Positions 25,927-35,202 of a DNA stretch of 64,000 nt are shown one piece after another. The number at the start of each line of letters is the position of its first letter. Positions within the stretch are counted from its first letter, which is position 1. The notes beneath the pieces were generated by a model. That model ran no database searches and was not told where the DNA came from. It saw only the letters and a program-made list of their open reading frames with translations. Origin of the DNA: Bacillaceae bacterium OF18-1A (GTDB lineage: Bacteria; Bacillota; Bacilli; Bacillales; Bacillaceae_G); assembly GCA_027694045.1 (NCBI GenBank), contig JAQEWB010000001.1, forward strand, positions 806,001 to 870,000. The letters run 5' to 3'. A program made the translations under genes and the position numbers.

Positions 25927-27096
25927 TTAATGATTCTTTAACATTACTAACAACTTCTCTTGACTATACATCCACACTGTAATGATTAAACAAGCAAGCG
26001 CTACTTCTGATAATGCCATAAATCCAATTGCATAATGACCTGTTAGTTGGAATAGTGACGTTAAAATTAGCGGCGGGAAAAATCCTCCTAGTCCGCCTAA
26101 AGCTGAAACGAGTCCATTTACAATACCAGCTTGTTCTGAGAAATACATTGGAACAAGTTTGAAGATTGTACCATTACCGATACCTGCACAAAATGCGACT
26201 AGTAGACAACCAAATGTATACACGTTCATGCTTGGCATAAATGATAAAATAATACCTGAAAGTGTTAAACCAATAAAAACGAAGATTAATATTTTAAATG
26301 GATTAAACTTATCACCGAGCCAACCGCCAACTGGACGCATAATTGTTGCTAATACGATGAATCCTGCTGTCCTCATACCTGCACCTACTTTTTCTAGTCC
26401 GAAATGAGATACTAAAAAGTTTGGTAAATATACTGTAAATGCGACAAATGATCCGAATGTTAAAAAGTAAAAGATACATAAAAACCAAAGTTTCTCATTT
26501 TTATATACACCTTTTATTTGTTCCATTAATGGTGTATTCACTTTTTTCTCTTTACGATCACCTAATAAAAAGTTCATAAGTGCAAATGCTGCAAGTAAAA
26601 TTAAATAACATTGTACAGTTGTTCTCCAACCAACTGAAGTTGCAATGACAGGTGCTAAGAAAGAAGTAATCGCTGTTCCTGCGTTACCTACACCGTAAAT
26701 ACCATTTACAAATCCATGACTCTCTTTTGGGAAGTATTTCGGTAAAGAAGTTACCCCTACGGAGAATACAGCGCCACCGATTCCTACAAATAGTCCACCA
26801 ATAATTAAATCCATCATTGAATTAGCGACACTAATATAAAAAACAGGGAATAATAATAGAATAAAACTAATAAAGAATAATTTTCTTGCTCCGAAACGAT
26901 TCGTCCAATAACCAATTGGAATGCGAAGAATAGAACCTAAAATAACGGGAACTGCTGTAACCATAGAAATTTGCCCCGCAGTTAATGGAATATCCGCTTT
27001 AATATATGGCATTAATGATGATAAAATAACCCATACCATAAAACCGATAACTAGATTGGAAGTTTGTAAACTTAATTGAAAATTAGGACTTTTCAT
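25927..27096 (-). CDS. narK: Nitrate/nitrite transporter NarK
   Basis: A 389-aa major facilitator protein of the nitrate/nitrite porter family with about 12 transmembrane helices. The two nitrate-signature segments are GGLFVGIGGAVFSVG near 95 and AFCAGIGNGTIFKLVP near 297, plus paired Arg-containing helices (LRIPIGYW near 57, RPVGGWLGD near 254). It imports nitrate and/or exports nitrite for NarGHI and NirBD. Last in the moaA operon, preceded by AGGAGGGAA at good spacing. A hairpin separates it from moaD. Confidence 0.93.
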   Translation of the reverse strand: MKSPNFQLSLQTSNLVIGFMVWVILSSLMPYIKADIPLTAGQISMVTAVPVILGSILRIPIGYWTNRFGARKLFFISFILLLFPVFYISVANSMMDLIIGGLFVGIGGAVFSVGVTSLPKYFPKESHGFVNGIYGVGNAGTAITSFLAPVIATSVGWRTTVQCYLILLAAFALMNFLLGDRKEKKVNTPLMEQIKGVYKNEKLWFLCIFYFLTFGSFVAFTVYLPNFLVSHFGLEKVGAGMRTAGFIVLATIMRPVGGWLGDKFNPFKILIFVFIGLTLSGIILSFMPSMNVYTFGCLLVAFCAGIGNGTIFKLVPMYFSEQAGIVNGLVSALGGLGGFFPPLILTSLFQLTGHYAIGFMALSEVALACLIITVWMYSQEKLLVMLKNH

Positions 27097-27138
27097 CCTG
27101 TTCCCTCCTATGTATTCGTAGTTATATTAATTCCCTCC

Positions 27139-27168
27139 AGTCTAATCACGTACTCACATGATTAGACT
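27139..27168 (-). other. Hairpin between moaD and narK
   Basis: Perfect 10-bp stem AGTCTAATCA/TGATTAGACT with a 10-base loop and no T run on the minus strand. It may stabilise or partly attenuate the narK end of the transcript. Confidence 0.55.
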
Positions 27169-27176
27169 GAAAAGAA

Positions 27177-27410
27177 TCAACCACCACTTACTGGTGGAAT
27201 CATTGCTACGACATCACCAGTTTGAATGGTGTCATCATCATTTGCATACTCTTCATTTATCGCAACCATAATGTCGTTTGAAATTGCTACGTTGTATTCC
27301 CGAGCTAGAACTTCCTTTAATTCAGCAACCGTAATCTTTTCACAATCTATTTGCAAAACTGACTGACTTGCCTCTTCTTGTAAATGTGCAAATAATAATA
27401 CTTCAATCAT
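27177..27410 (-). CDS. moaD: Molybdopterin synthase small subunit
   Basis: A 77-aa ubiquitin-fold sulfur carrier ending in the functional Gly-Gly (PPVSGG), which is adenylated by MoeB and thiocarboxylated before donating sulfur to precursor Z with MoaE. Length is normal. The start overlaps the moaE stop by 4 bp, so the two subunits are made together. Confidence 0.95.
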   Translation of the reverse strand: MIEVLLFAHLQEEASQSVLQIDCEKITVAELKEVLAREYNVAISNDIMVAINEEYANDDDTIQTGDVVAMIPPVSGG

Positions 27411-27877
27411 ATTCTCATCTCCTTTCCAGGCTCGCCATTACTATATGCTGTTTTCTCTAACTGATCGCCTATCCACGATTCACCATCTTCCCAAAACTCT
27501 TTCTTCCAAATCGGAACAATTTGTTTTATTCGTTCCATAATGTATTCGTTTGCTTCATATGCAGCTTTCCGGTGTGGTGTAGAAACAGCGATGACAACAG
27601 CAAGGTCCGAAATTTGTAATGTACCAATGCGATGCGTAATCGCCACGTATGTTCCAGGCCACTTCTCCTCTACTTCGGTGCCAATCTTCTCAAGCTGTTT
27701 TTCTGCCATCGTCTTATAAGCTACATACTCTAAATATAGTGTACGGCGGCCTTTCGTAAATTCTCTGACAGTACCGATAAAAGTAGTAACAGCACCACAC
27801 TCCCTCCGAATTACTTTACTTGTAACTTCTTCAATTGAAATCGGTGTATCAATTATTTCATAATACGTATGTGTCAT
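27407..27877 (-). CDS. moaE: Molybdopterin synthase catalytic subunit
   Basis: A 156-aa MoaE. Family motifs are GAVTTFIGTVREFTKGRRT near 29, LEYVAY near 49, ITHRIG near 79, STPHRKAAYEANEYI near 99 and the catalytic-site PIWKKEFWEDGESWI near 118 (Lys). It forms a heterotetramer with MoaD. It lies 62 bp after moeA. Confidence 0.95.
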   Translation of the reverse strand: MTHTYYEIIDTPISIEEVTSKVIRRECGAVTTFIGTVREFTKGRRTLYLEYVAYKTMAEKQLEKIGTEVEEKWPGTYVAITHRIGTLQISDLAVVIAVSTPHRKAAYEANEYIMERIKQIVPIWKKEFWEDGESWIGDQLEKTAYSNGEPGKEMRI

Positions 27878-27939
27878 CTTGCACCTCTTATCTTTGTATA
27901 GGGCGTACTCTGCCGAGAAACTATCAATCTATTTTTCTA

Positions 27940-29229
27940 TTACTTGTACGATCGAAGCGGTTCTTTCCATGGCCACTCACTTCCTACATTTGATTCTAAT
28001 AACAGTACCGAAATCGTTATTCCTGCTTCAAATCCTCTCGTTCCTCCCGGCAAGACAATAAATGCGTTTGCATCTGCAAGCGAAGAAATTGCACTAGATT
28101 TATCTAAGCCGACTGGTGTAACTTGCAATTGACCATCTACAATTTCTACTCTCCCTCTTACAAACCGAGTAAATGGATTTGCTTTCAGAAAGTCCTTCTG
28201 TAAAATTGCCTCTTCACGATATACATGTGGATCTTTCTTATGCAAATATGTTTGAATGACTGGCCGAACATATAATTCATATCCAACATAACAAGCAGAA
28301 GGATTCCCAGATAAACCAAATAATAGTTTTCCCTCTAACTCAGCTACAGTTGTCACACTTCCTGGTCGCATCGCTATTTTGTTAAAAAGTACATTAGCTT
28401 GTAATCTCTCATAAATAGCAGGTAAATAGTCATAGTCTCCTACTGAAACGCCACCAGTTGTAATTAATATATCAACTTCTTTTATCGCTTTTTTTACATT
28501 GTTATAACACGTCTCAAAATCATCAGCGAATTGTCCATAATATTTGACAACTCCGCCTACTCGTTCAATTTGAGCAGCTATCATATAGGAGTTACTATTT
28601 CGAATCTTCCCTATCTTTAATTGTTCATGTACTTCGAGCAATTCACTTCCTGTTGTTACAATTCCAATAACTGGATGCCTTATAACATGTATAGAACTAT
28701 AACCAAACGTAGCAAGAAGCGCTGCTACTCCAGGGTTAATAACAGTCCCTTTTTTCACAAGTACGGTATTTTGTTTTACATCTTCTCCTTTAAAAGAAAT
28801 ATTATCACCAGGAACAAAAGGACGTTTTAATTTCATATAAGTCTTTTCGTTTTCTTCAAATCCTTCTGTTAGTTCTAGCATAACAACAGCATTACACCCG
28901 GCTGGAATTGCAGCTCCAGTCATAATACGCACAGCTTGAAATGCTTTCACTTCTTTTGTAAAAACAAATCCTGCCCCAATTTCACCAACCACTTCAAATT
29001 GTATTGGGTTACTGCTACCGGCTTCTTTTGTATCTTCTGCTCGAATTGCAAACCCATCATATGGGGAGCGATCAAAATGCGGGACATCATGATCCGCAAT
29101 GACATCTTCTCCAAGAGTTCTTCCGTAACTTTCTATAAGAGAAACCTCTTCTATGTCACCTTGATGAGCGTATTCCATTACTCGTGCAACTGCTTCTGTG
29201 ACTGGAATTGGATTACGTTTTAATAACAT
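27940..29229 (-). CDS. moeA: Molybdopterin molybdenumtransferase
   Basis: A 429-aa MoeA that inserts molybdate into adenylylated molybdopterin. Motifs: PHFDRSPYDGFAIRAED near 49, MTGAAIPAGCNAVV near 102, the MoCF-fold ITTGGVSVGDYDYLP near 255, and LFGLSGNPSACYVGYELYV near 303. The C-terminal beta-barrel domain is complete. Part of the minus-strand Moco operon between the moeB-like gene and moaE. Confidence 0.95.
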   Translation of the reverse strand: MLLKRNPIPVTEAVARVMEYAHQGDIEEVSLIESYGRTLGEDVIADHDVPHFDRSPYDGFAIRAEDTKEAGSSNPIQFEVVGEIGAGFVFTKEVKAFQAVRIMTGAAIPAGCNAVVMLELTEGFEENEKTYMKLKRPFVPGDNISFKGEDVKQNTVLVKKGTVINPGVAALLATFGYSSIHVIRHPVIGIVTTGSELLEVHEQLKIGKIRNSNSYMIAAQIERVGGVVKYYGQFADDFETCYNNVKKAIKEVDILITTGGVSVGDYDYLPAIYERLQANVLFNKIAMRPGSVTTVAELEGKLLFGLSGNPSACYVGYELYVRPVIQTYLHKKDPHVYREEAILQKDFLKANPFTRFVRGRVEIVDGQLQVTPVGLDKSSAISSLADANAFIVLPGGTRGFEAGITISVLLLESNVGSEWPWKEPLRSYK

Positions 29230-29272
29230 TCTTTTTTCACCTCATTTTGATAAAGAGAAACTCGCCTTCTAT

Positions 29273-30286
29273 TCATCCTATATACTTTGTATACAATCTT
29301 TTTGCCAGTTTCGTATCATTTGTCCCATGAATAAACGCCCTACCATCTGTAAATAAAACAAAACGATATTCATCAACTAGAAATGATAGAAGATATGGCG
29401 TTTTTATGACACTCATACTTTTTTGTAAGCGCTTTTTAATTTCTTCTAAATTAAGAATCTTCTCTATTCCTGGACGGATTTGAACTGTATTCCTTCCACA
29501 TAACACTTCAGTTTTCATCTGTGCTTCAAATGTTAAACTTGGGTACGTGCGTACATTTCCACAAGATGGACATGTACTTTTCTTCTGTCTATTTACTTTT
29601 AATGAGAGATATTGATTGTTCCATATATCAAATGATAACATTGTTCCTCGCAATGTCTGAAAATCATCCACCAATATTTTCATCGCCTCTGTCACTTGGT
29701 GAGCAACGACCATTTGTACAGCTGGCTGAATGATTCCTGCTGTATCACATGTTGCACCTCCCATAGGATGATCCATTAGGCAACGGAAACATGGTGTTTT
29801 CCCAGGAAGGATTGTATACGTTACACCGTAACTTCCAATACATCCACCGTATATCCAAGGTATATTTTCTTTTTGTGAAATATCATTTATAAGTAAGCGT
29901 GTATCAAAATTATCAGTCGCATCTAAAATAAGGTCCACTTCTTGTATTAATTTTTCCATTTCTTGCATTGTGACATCCGTTACAGCTGGCACGATTTCTA
30001 CTTCAGAATTAATCTTCCTTAAATGTTCGGCCGCTGCAATTACTTTTGGCTTACACTGCTTCGCATCTTCTTCTGTATATAATTGTTGTCGCTGTAAATT
30101 ACTCCATTCAACGTAGTCACGATCAGCAATTGTCAATTTCCCAATTCCCATCCGAACGAGCGCTTCTGCATTTGCAGCGCCAAGTGCACCTACACCGATT
30201 AAAAGCACGTGCTTTTCTCTTATTTTTCTTTGTCCTACTTCACCAATTCTAGAAAATAGCATTTGCCTTGAATAACGTTCTTGCAT
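29273..30286 (-). CDS. MoeB/ThiF-family adenylyltransferase
   Basis: A 337-aa E1-like enzyme. ATP-binding Rossmann motif LLIGVGALGAANAEALVRMG near 29, the adenylation Arg in WSNLQRQQ near 65, DATDNFDTR near 128 and two zinc CxxC pairs (PCFRCLM near 168; TCPSCG near 243). The operon context with moaD points to MoeB, which adenylates the MoaD terminus. The final 80 residues extend past a minimal MoeB and have no rhodanese signature. A ThiF role in thiazole synthesis is less likely here. Confidence 0.88.
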   Translation of the reverse strand: MQERYSRQMLFSRIGEVGQRKIREKHVLLIGVGALGAANAEALVRMGIGKLTIADRDYVEWSNLQRQQLYTEEDAKQCKPKVIAAAEHLRKINSEVEIVPAVTDVTMQEMEKLIQEVDLILDATDNFDTRLLINDISQKENIPWIYGGCIGSYGVTYTILPGKTPCFRCLMDHPMGGATCDTAGIIQPAVQMVVAHQVTEAMKILVDDFQTLRGTMLSFDIWNNQYLSLKVNRQKKSTCPSCGNVRTYPSLTFEAQMKTEVLCGRNTVQIRPGIEKILNLEEIKKRLQKSMSVIKTPYLLSFLVDEYRFVLFTDGRAFIHGTNDTKLAKRLYTKYIG

Positions 30287-30303
30287 ACGAAACCCTCCTT
30301 TCG

Positions 30304-31317
30304 TTATCCACCAATGTAAGACATTTCAACCTTTAGACGTTTATTTACACTTTCTGCTGTTCGTTCATCTGAATACCGATCTGTTCGAAATTCCCATGTA
30401 TGTTGTAAAATTTTTAATAGTGAGGCATCAGAAATATTTTCTCGAAGAAGCGTTCGCAAATCCGTTCCTTGTGTTCCAAATAAACATGTAAAAAATTTAC
30501 CGTCCGCCGAAATACGAGCTCTCGTACAAGAAGAACAAAATGACTCAGAAACAGAAGTAATAAAGCCAACCTCTGCATCGCTCCCTGCATATCGATACAA
30601 TTTTGCTACTTCTCCAAAATAACGTGGTTTAACCGGATCAATTGGATATACACGATTAATTTTCTCTATTAATTGTTCCTTCGTAATAACTTGTTCAAAG
30701 TTCCATCCATTCGTACTGCCCACATCCATAAACTCGATGAAACGAAGCTGAATTTCTTGTTCTTTAAAGTAACGAGCCATAGGAAGAATCTGACTATCAT
30801 TCATTCCTTTTTTTACGACCATATTTACTTTTACTTCTAATCCGGCTTTCTTCGCTGCTTCAATTCCTTTTAATACAGGTTTTGTACTTACATTTCGTCC
30901 ATTAATTTTTTTGAAAACATGATCCTCTATCGCATCTAAACTAATATTCACACGTTTTAATCCCGCTTCTTTTAATAGCTTCGCTTGTTTTGCTAAATGA
31001 ATACCATTTGTTGTAAGCCCAATATCCTTTAAGCCTTCCAGCTTTGCAAGTCTTGCAATTAACTTCGGTAAATCTTTACGTAATAAAGGTTCGCCACCAG
31101 TTAACCTAATTTTTTCAACTCCCATACTTATAAATAATTTTGCTAATCTTTCTATTTCATCGAACGTTAATAAAAACTCTTCCTGTAAAAAAGCGTAATC
31201 AGGTCCGAACACTTCTGCTGGCATACAGTACGTGCACCTAAAATTACAACGGTCAATAACTGAAATACGCAAATCTTGAAGTGGCCGCTCTAACGAATCT
31301 TTCATCTTCTCGTACAT
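30304..31317 (-). CDS. moaA: GTP 3',8-cyclase MoaA
   Basis: A 337-aa radical-SAM enzyme starting molybdopterin synthesis from GTP. The radical-SAM cluster is in [12 protein letters not shown] near 22-33. Next come GGEPLLR near 75 and the second [4Fe-4S] cysteines in [11 protein letters not shown] near 261 with a third Cys in FFTCLFG. The protein ends in the essential Gly-Gly (SYIGG). First gene of the moaA-moeB-moeA-moaE-moaD-narK operon, preceded by GAAGGG and by an Fnr-type promoter. Confidence 0.96.
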   Translation of the reverse strand: MYEKMKDSLERPLQDLRISVIDRCNFRCTYCMPAEVFGPDYAFLQEEFLLTFDEIERLAKLFISMGVEKIRLTGGEPLLRKDLPKLIARLAKLEGLKDIGLTTNGIHLAKQAKLLKEAGLKRVNISLDAIEDHVFKKINGRNVSTKPVLKGIEAAKKAGLEVKVNMVVKKGMNDSQILPMARYFKEQEIQLRFIEFMDVGSTNGWNFEQVITKEQLIEKINRVYPIDPVKPRYFGEVAKLYRYAGSDAEVGFITSVSESFCSSCTRARISADGKFFTCLFGTQGTDLRTLLRENISDASLLKILQHTWEFRTDRYSDERTAESVNKRLKVEMSYIGG

Positions 31318-31671
31318 CTATATCCCTTCTTTTCTACTCAAATCCTTAGTAAGCTTTCATATTTTTTAATTGCTTTTATTATAAAAAAGAAGCTACATAT
31401 TCAATGTGACTTTTCTCACATTACTTTCCCCATTCAAAAATTCTTCACAAATTTGTTCGCATTTTGTTCACATCTCCTTCCCAATAGCTATATACACGAA
31501 AATTCCCACTTAGAATCATTTAATCCATTGCGTAGTTTCTTAAAAATGAAAGATCATTTTTCCTGTACGGTCATTGAAATTTCACTTTTTTTCTAAAATA
31601 TCTCTTGCATTTTCAACATACTTACATTCACAATAGGAGATGTATTGCTTAGAAGAAGAAAGGTGATTGCT
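31318..31671. other. Divergent moaA/fnr control region
   Basis: Contains the moaA promoter with a perfect Fnr box. For the fnr side, TTCACAAAT (31445-31453) is a reverse match to the ResD consensus core, and TATATA (31489-31494) is a possible -10. No confident fnr promoter could be drawn. Confidence 0.5.
31378..31420 (-). promoter_or_regulatory. Fnr box and -10 of the moaA-narK operon
   Basis: Perfect Fnr palindrome TGTGACTTTTCTCACA (31405-31420). On the minus strand it is centred 41.5 bp upstream of the start predicted from a perfect TATAAT (31378-31383). Because it lies between moaA and fnr, it could also affect fnr itself. Confidence 0.9.
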
Positions 31672-32364
31672 GTGGCCAACAGTATGACATTATCTCAAGA
31701 TTTAAAAGAATTACTTGCATCTGTTGAATATAAAATGCAAATTAAAAAAGGACGCTTTATTTTTCAAGAAGGTATGGAAGCAACAGAACTCTATATCGTC
31801 CACTCAGGAAAAGTACAAATTAGCAAACTAAGTGCCGACGGGCAAGAATTAACACTTCGTATTTGTTCGGCATACGACATTATTGGAGAATTAACATTGT
31901 TCACGGACAATGCCAAGTATTTATTAAATTCAAAATGCCTTGAAGATGTTGAAGTAGGAGTTATAAAGCGTGAAGCGTTAGAAAAAGCATTGCTCCAAAA
32001 GCCTGCTCTCGTATTTGAATTTATGAAATGGATTAGTGAACATTTAAGAAGAATGCAAACGAAGTTCCGGGATTTAGTATTACACGGCAAAAAAGGTGCC
32101 CTTTATTCTACTCTCATTCGAATGACAAATAGTTATGGTGTATTAAAAGAGAATGGGATTCTCATTGATTTACCATTAACGAATCAAGAACTTGCAAATT
32201 TCTGTGCAACTTCGCGCGAAAGTGTAAATCGAATGCTTAATGATTTAAAAAAACAAGGTACGATCTCTATTCACAAAGGAAAGATTACAATCCATGATTT
32301 ACAATTCCTAAAATGTGAAATCGCTTGTGAAGATTGCTCTGCCTCTATTTGTAGCATTGAGTAG
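31672..32364 (+). CDS. fnr: Anaerobic regulator Fnr (CRP/FNR family)
   Basis: A 230-aa transcription factor. The cNMP-like sensor domain covers residues about 10-125, a long dimer helix follows, and the winged helix has the recognition segment FCATSRESVNRMLNDLKK near 176-193. The C-terminal cysteines form C-x2-C-x4-C (219, 222, 227) with one extra Cys at 215, the Bacillus-type [4Fe-4S] arrangement; B. subtilis Fnr uses an Asp as fourth ligand. I choose GTG 31672, six bases after AAAGGTG; a TTG nine codons earlier with AGGAG is possible. Its likely targets are the four TGTGA-N6-TCACA promoters in this window. Confidence 0.93.
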   Translation: MANSMTLSQDLKELLASVEYKMQIKKGRFIFQEGMEATELYIVHSGKVQISKLSADGQELTLRICSAYDIIGELTLFTDNAKYLLNSKCLEDVEVGVIKREALEKALLQKPALVFEFMKWISEHLRRMQTKFRDLVLHGKKGALYSTLIRMTNSYGVLKENGILIDLPLTNQELANFCATSRESVNRMLNDLKKQGTISIHKGKITIHDLQFLKCEIACEDCSASICSIE

Positions 32365-32390
32365 CATCTTATTTAGATGCTACTCTTTTT
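32361..32390 (+). terminator. Terminator of fnr
   Basis: Stem GTAGCATC/GATGCTAC with a 7-base loop and T run. The stem begins inside the fnr stop codon. Confidence 0.88.
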
Positions 32391-32413
32391 TCATACACTT
32401 TTATTTCCTATAT

Positions 32414-32444
32414 AAAAAAACGAGGCCTTCCATTAGACCCCGTT
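32414..32444 (-). terminator. Terminator of the nar operon
   Basis: On the minus strand AACGGGG pairs with CCTCGTT and is followed by a long T run, about 25 bp after narI. Confidence 0.8.
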
Positions 32445-32469
32445 TCATATTCATTCGTTTCTAGCAACT

Positions 32470-33159
32470 TTATTTTTTCAATTCATTCGGAATACGTCTT
32501 CTATAAATAACGTAACTGCGACTTAAATATTTGATTGGCGCACTAAACACATGCACTAGTCTTGTAAATGGCCATACTGCGAAAAGCCCCATCGCTGCAA
32601 TAATATGAATTTTGAACCATACAGGTACTTCCATCATATATTCGACCTTTGGTTGGAAAATAAAGAGACTTCTGAACCAAGGACCGATCGTTGTACGATA
32701 ATCAAACCCTTTTGAATCGATATTTAAAAATGTTGAAGAAAGTCCTGCTAGCATTACGATCAGTAATAAAATAAGCGCAATATAATCTCCCTTTGTACTC
32801 GTTGCAATGATGCGTTTTACTGTTACGCGGCGATACGTTAATATAATTAAACCGAGGATAGAAGCAATACCTGCTGGAAGCCCGAAACTAATTGCTACTA
32901 TATGATACATATGCTCTGAAACACCTATTGAACGGTATACGGACTCTGGAATTAAAATCCCCATAACATGACCACCAATTACGAACATGATACCAAAGTG
33001 GAATAACAGACTTCCAATTCGAAGCATTTTCTTCTCTAATAGTTCACTAGATTTTGATGTCCACCCAAATTGGTCATAGTTATATCTAAAAACATGTCCA
33101 CCGATAAAGATTGCAAAAATGATATAGGGAAACAACACCCATAGAAACTGATCCATCAT
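32470..33159 (-). CDS. narI: Respiratory nitrate reductase gamma subunit
   Basis: A 229-aa cytochrome b membrane anchor that passes electrons from menaquinol to NarH. Five hydrophobic helices are visible, with His residues in HFGIMFVIGGHVMG near 54-67 and in the last helix region (KIHIIAAMGLFAVWPFTRLVH) as haem b ligands. I start at MMDQFLW, ten bases after AAAGGAG; an extension of 13 codons overlaps narJ and lacks a site. Length is typical of NarI. Confidence 0.93.
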   Translation of the reverse strand: MMDQFLWVLFPYIIFAIFIGGHVFRYNYDQFGWTSKSSELLEKKMLRIGSLLFHFGIMFVIGGHVMGILIPESVYRSIGVSEHMYHIVAISFGLPAGIASILGLIILTYRRVTVKRIIATSTKGDYIALILLLIVMLAGLSSTFLNIDSKGFDYRTTIGPWFRSLFIFQPKVEYMMEVPVWFKIHIIAAMGLFAVWPFTRLVHVFSAPIKYLSRSYVIYRRRIPNELKK

Positions 33160-33176
33160 TTTGACAACACTCCTTT

Positions 33177-33707
33177 CTAATTCGTCTGTACGCCCCATGT
33201 ATCGATAGCGAGTAGAACAGCTGCAAGAATTGGTTCATACATACTGTCTGCTTCTCTTAATTGAACGTGTAATGCTTGTATGTTCTCCTTGTATTTACTC
33301 ATAATCGGTTCGCTATCTTGCTCATTTGCATTTGCAAAAAACTCCAGCAAAAGTGGTAAATAATCAGGTAATTCTTTATCTGTTACGCTAAAACCGGATT
33401 TTTTATAATGCTGTTTTAACTCTAATAATTCAATACCTCTTTCCCTTTGCTCACCAGTGTTCATATAAGTTAAATACATATTGGTCTTTTTACCAAAATC
33501 GAATGTATATACGTAGCTATCAATTAATTGCTCATTCGTTTTATCCAGTGCTTGTTTTATAAATGCTGTAAGTACTCCTTTTACGTCTTCCTGTTCAATT
33601 GCTTCAACCTCTTCTTGTAATTCATTTAAAGCTTCTCTCCACCCTAATTCCGGGTAGGAGAGAAGGAATGAAGAACATGAAAAAGCAGTTTGTAAACTTT
33701 GTTTCAT
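33177..33707 (-). CDS. narJ: Nitrate reductase assembly chaperone
   Basis: A 176-aa all-helical chaperone of the TorD/NarJ family that holds NarG for cofactor insertion. Typical elements are a helical N-terminal (FSCSSFLLSYPELGWREAL), YVYTFDFGKKTNMYLTY near 66 and ELPDYLPLLLEFFANA near 108. GGGGGTGG lies six bases before the ATG. It is 17 bp upstream of narI. Confidence 0.94.
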   Translation of the reverse strand: MKQSLQTAFSCSSFLLSYPELGWREALNELQEEVEAIEQEDVKGVLTAFIKQALDKTNEQLIDSYVYTFDFGKKTNMYLTYMNTGEQRERGIELLELKQHYKKSGFSVTDKELPDYLPLLLEFFANANEQDSEPIMSKYKENIQALHVQLREADSMYEPILAAVLLAIDTWGVQTN

Positions 33708-33726
33708 ATTTTTCCACCCCCATTAT

Positions 33727-35202
33727 TTAAGAAATTGTCGTGCAAGATCCTGGACCGCCTGCGAAAGATAAACCACAGCTTCCTTGTTCACTATATAAAT
33801 CTGCAACTTGTTCACGGTGAGACGTCGGGATGACGAAACGGTCTTTATATTTAGCGATAGCAAGAAGACGATACATATCTTCTACATCTTCTTTCGTTAA
33901 ACCGAGTTCTTTTAATACAGCTTCATTTGGTTCTTTATTAATTTGCAATGCTCTCATATGTGTTCGCATGACAGCCATTTTTTTCAATGTAAGACGAATG
34001 TGTGATTCATCTCCTGCAGTAAGTAAATTTGCTAAATATTGAATTGGAATACGCATATTATCAATAGCAGGGAAAATTTCTTCTGCTTGCCAGTTACTAC
34101 CTTTCCCTTCCACCATATTCATAATTGGGCTAAGCGGTGGGATATACCAAACCATCGGCATTGTACGATACTCTGGATGAAGAGGCAAAGCAATTTTCCA
34201 ATCGATAATCATTTTATAGATTGGTGACTGCTGTGCTGCTTTAATCCATTCTTCAGGAATACCTTGTTTCTTCGCTTCAGCTGCTACTTCTGGATCATTT
34301 GGATCTAGGAAAACAGTAAGCTGAGATTCATATAAATCTTTTTCATCTTCCACAGAAGCTGCTTCTTTTACTTTGTCAGCGTCATATAGCATTACCCCAA
34401 TATACCTGATACGTCCTACACATGTTTCCGAACAAATTGTTGGCATACCAGCTTCAATACGTGGGAAACACATTGTGCATTTTTCAGCTTTATTTGTTTG
34501 CCAGTTAAAATACACTTTCTTATACGGACAAGACGATACGCAAAATCTCCAAGCACGACATGCATTTTGATCCACAAGAACAATCCCATCTTCTTCACGT
34601 TTATACATCGCGCCGGACGGACAAGACGATACGCACGATGGATTCATACAATGTTCGCATATACGTGGTAAATACATCATAAAGACGTTTTCAAAATCCG
34701 TTTTAATTTCTTCTTCCATTTTCTTCACGTTCGGATCTTGTAACCCTGTTATATGTCCACCAGCTAAATCATCTTCCCAGTTTGGACCCCATTCAATTTT
34801 GTCGATAAATTCGCCTGTAATTGCTGATTTCGGACGAGCAACTGGTTGATGCTTACGCTGCGGACTATTTGTTAACGTTTCATAATCATAGTTCCAAGGT
34901 TCAAAGTAATCATCAATTGTTGGTTGATCTGGATTGTGGAAAATATTCATAAGGCGTTTCATTTTCGAACCAGATTTCAGCTGAATTTCACCATTTTTCA
35001 ACTCCCAGCCGCCTTTATATTTCTCCTGATCTTCCCATTGTTTCGGATACCCAATTCCAGGTTTCGTTTCTACGTTATTGAAGTACATATATTCAGCACC
35101 TGGACGATTTGTCCAGGTGTTTTTGCATGTTACGCTACAAGTATGACAGCCGATGCATTTATCTAAGTTCATTACCATTCCGACTTGCGCTTTAATCTTC
35201 AA
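33727..35202 (-). CDS. narH: Respiratory nitrate reductase beta subunit
   Basis: A 491-aa electron-transfer subunit with four Fe-S clusters. First ferredoxin set is NLDKCIGCHTCSVTCKNTW near 13-31. Others include CEHCMNPSCVSSCPSGA near 183, CRAWRFCVSSCPY near 215 (Trp replacing one Cys, as in the [3Fe-4S] site of NarH) and CTMCFPRIEAGMPTICSETC near 242. Cytosolic face, between NarG and NarI. Its start overlaps narG by 11 bp. The tail ends SCTTIS. Confidence 0.96.
   Translation of the reverse strand: MKIKAQVGMVMNLDKCIGCHTCSVTCKNTWTNRPGAEYMYFNNVETKPGIGYPKQWEDQEKYKGGWELKNGEIQLKSGSKMKRLMNIFHNPDQPTIDDYFEPWNYDYETLTNSPQRKHQPVARPKSAITGEFIDKIEWGPNWEDDLAGGHITGLQDPNVKKMEEEIKTDFENVFMMYLPRICEHCMNPSCVSSCPSGAMYKREEDGIVLVDQNACRAWRFCVSSCPYKKVYFNWQTNKAEKCTMCFPRIEAGMPTICSETCVGRIRYIGVMLYDADKVKEAASVEDEKDLYESQLTVFLDPNDPEVAAEAKKQGIPEEWIKAAQQSPIYKMIIDWKIALPLHPEYRTMPMVWYIPPLSPIMNMVEGKGSNWQAEEIFPAIDNMRIPIQYLANLLTAGDESHIRLTLKKMAVMRTHMRALQINKEPNEAVLKELGLTKEDVEDMYRLLAIAKYKDRFVIPTSHREQVADLYSEQGSCGLSFAGGPGSCTTIS

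Noticed and set aside
29273..30286. Thiamine gene thiF
   Set aside because: Operon with moaA, moeA, moaE and moaD favours a MoeB role, so no thi symbol is given.
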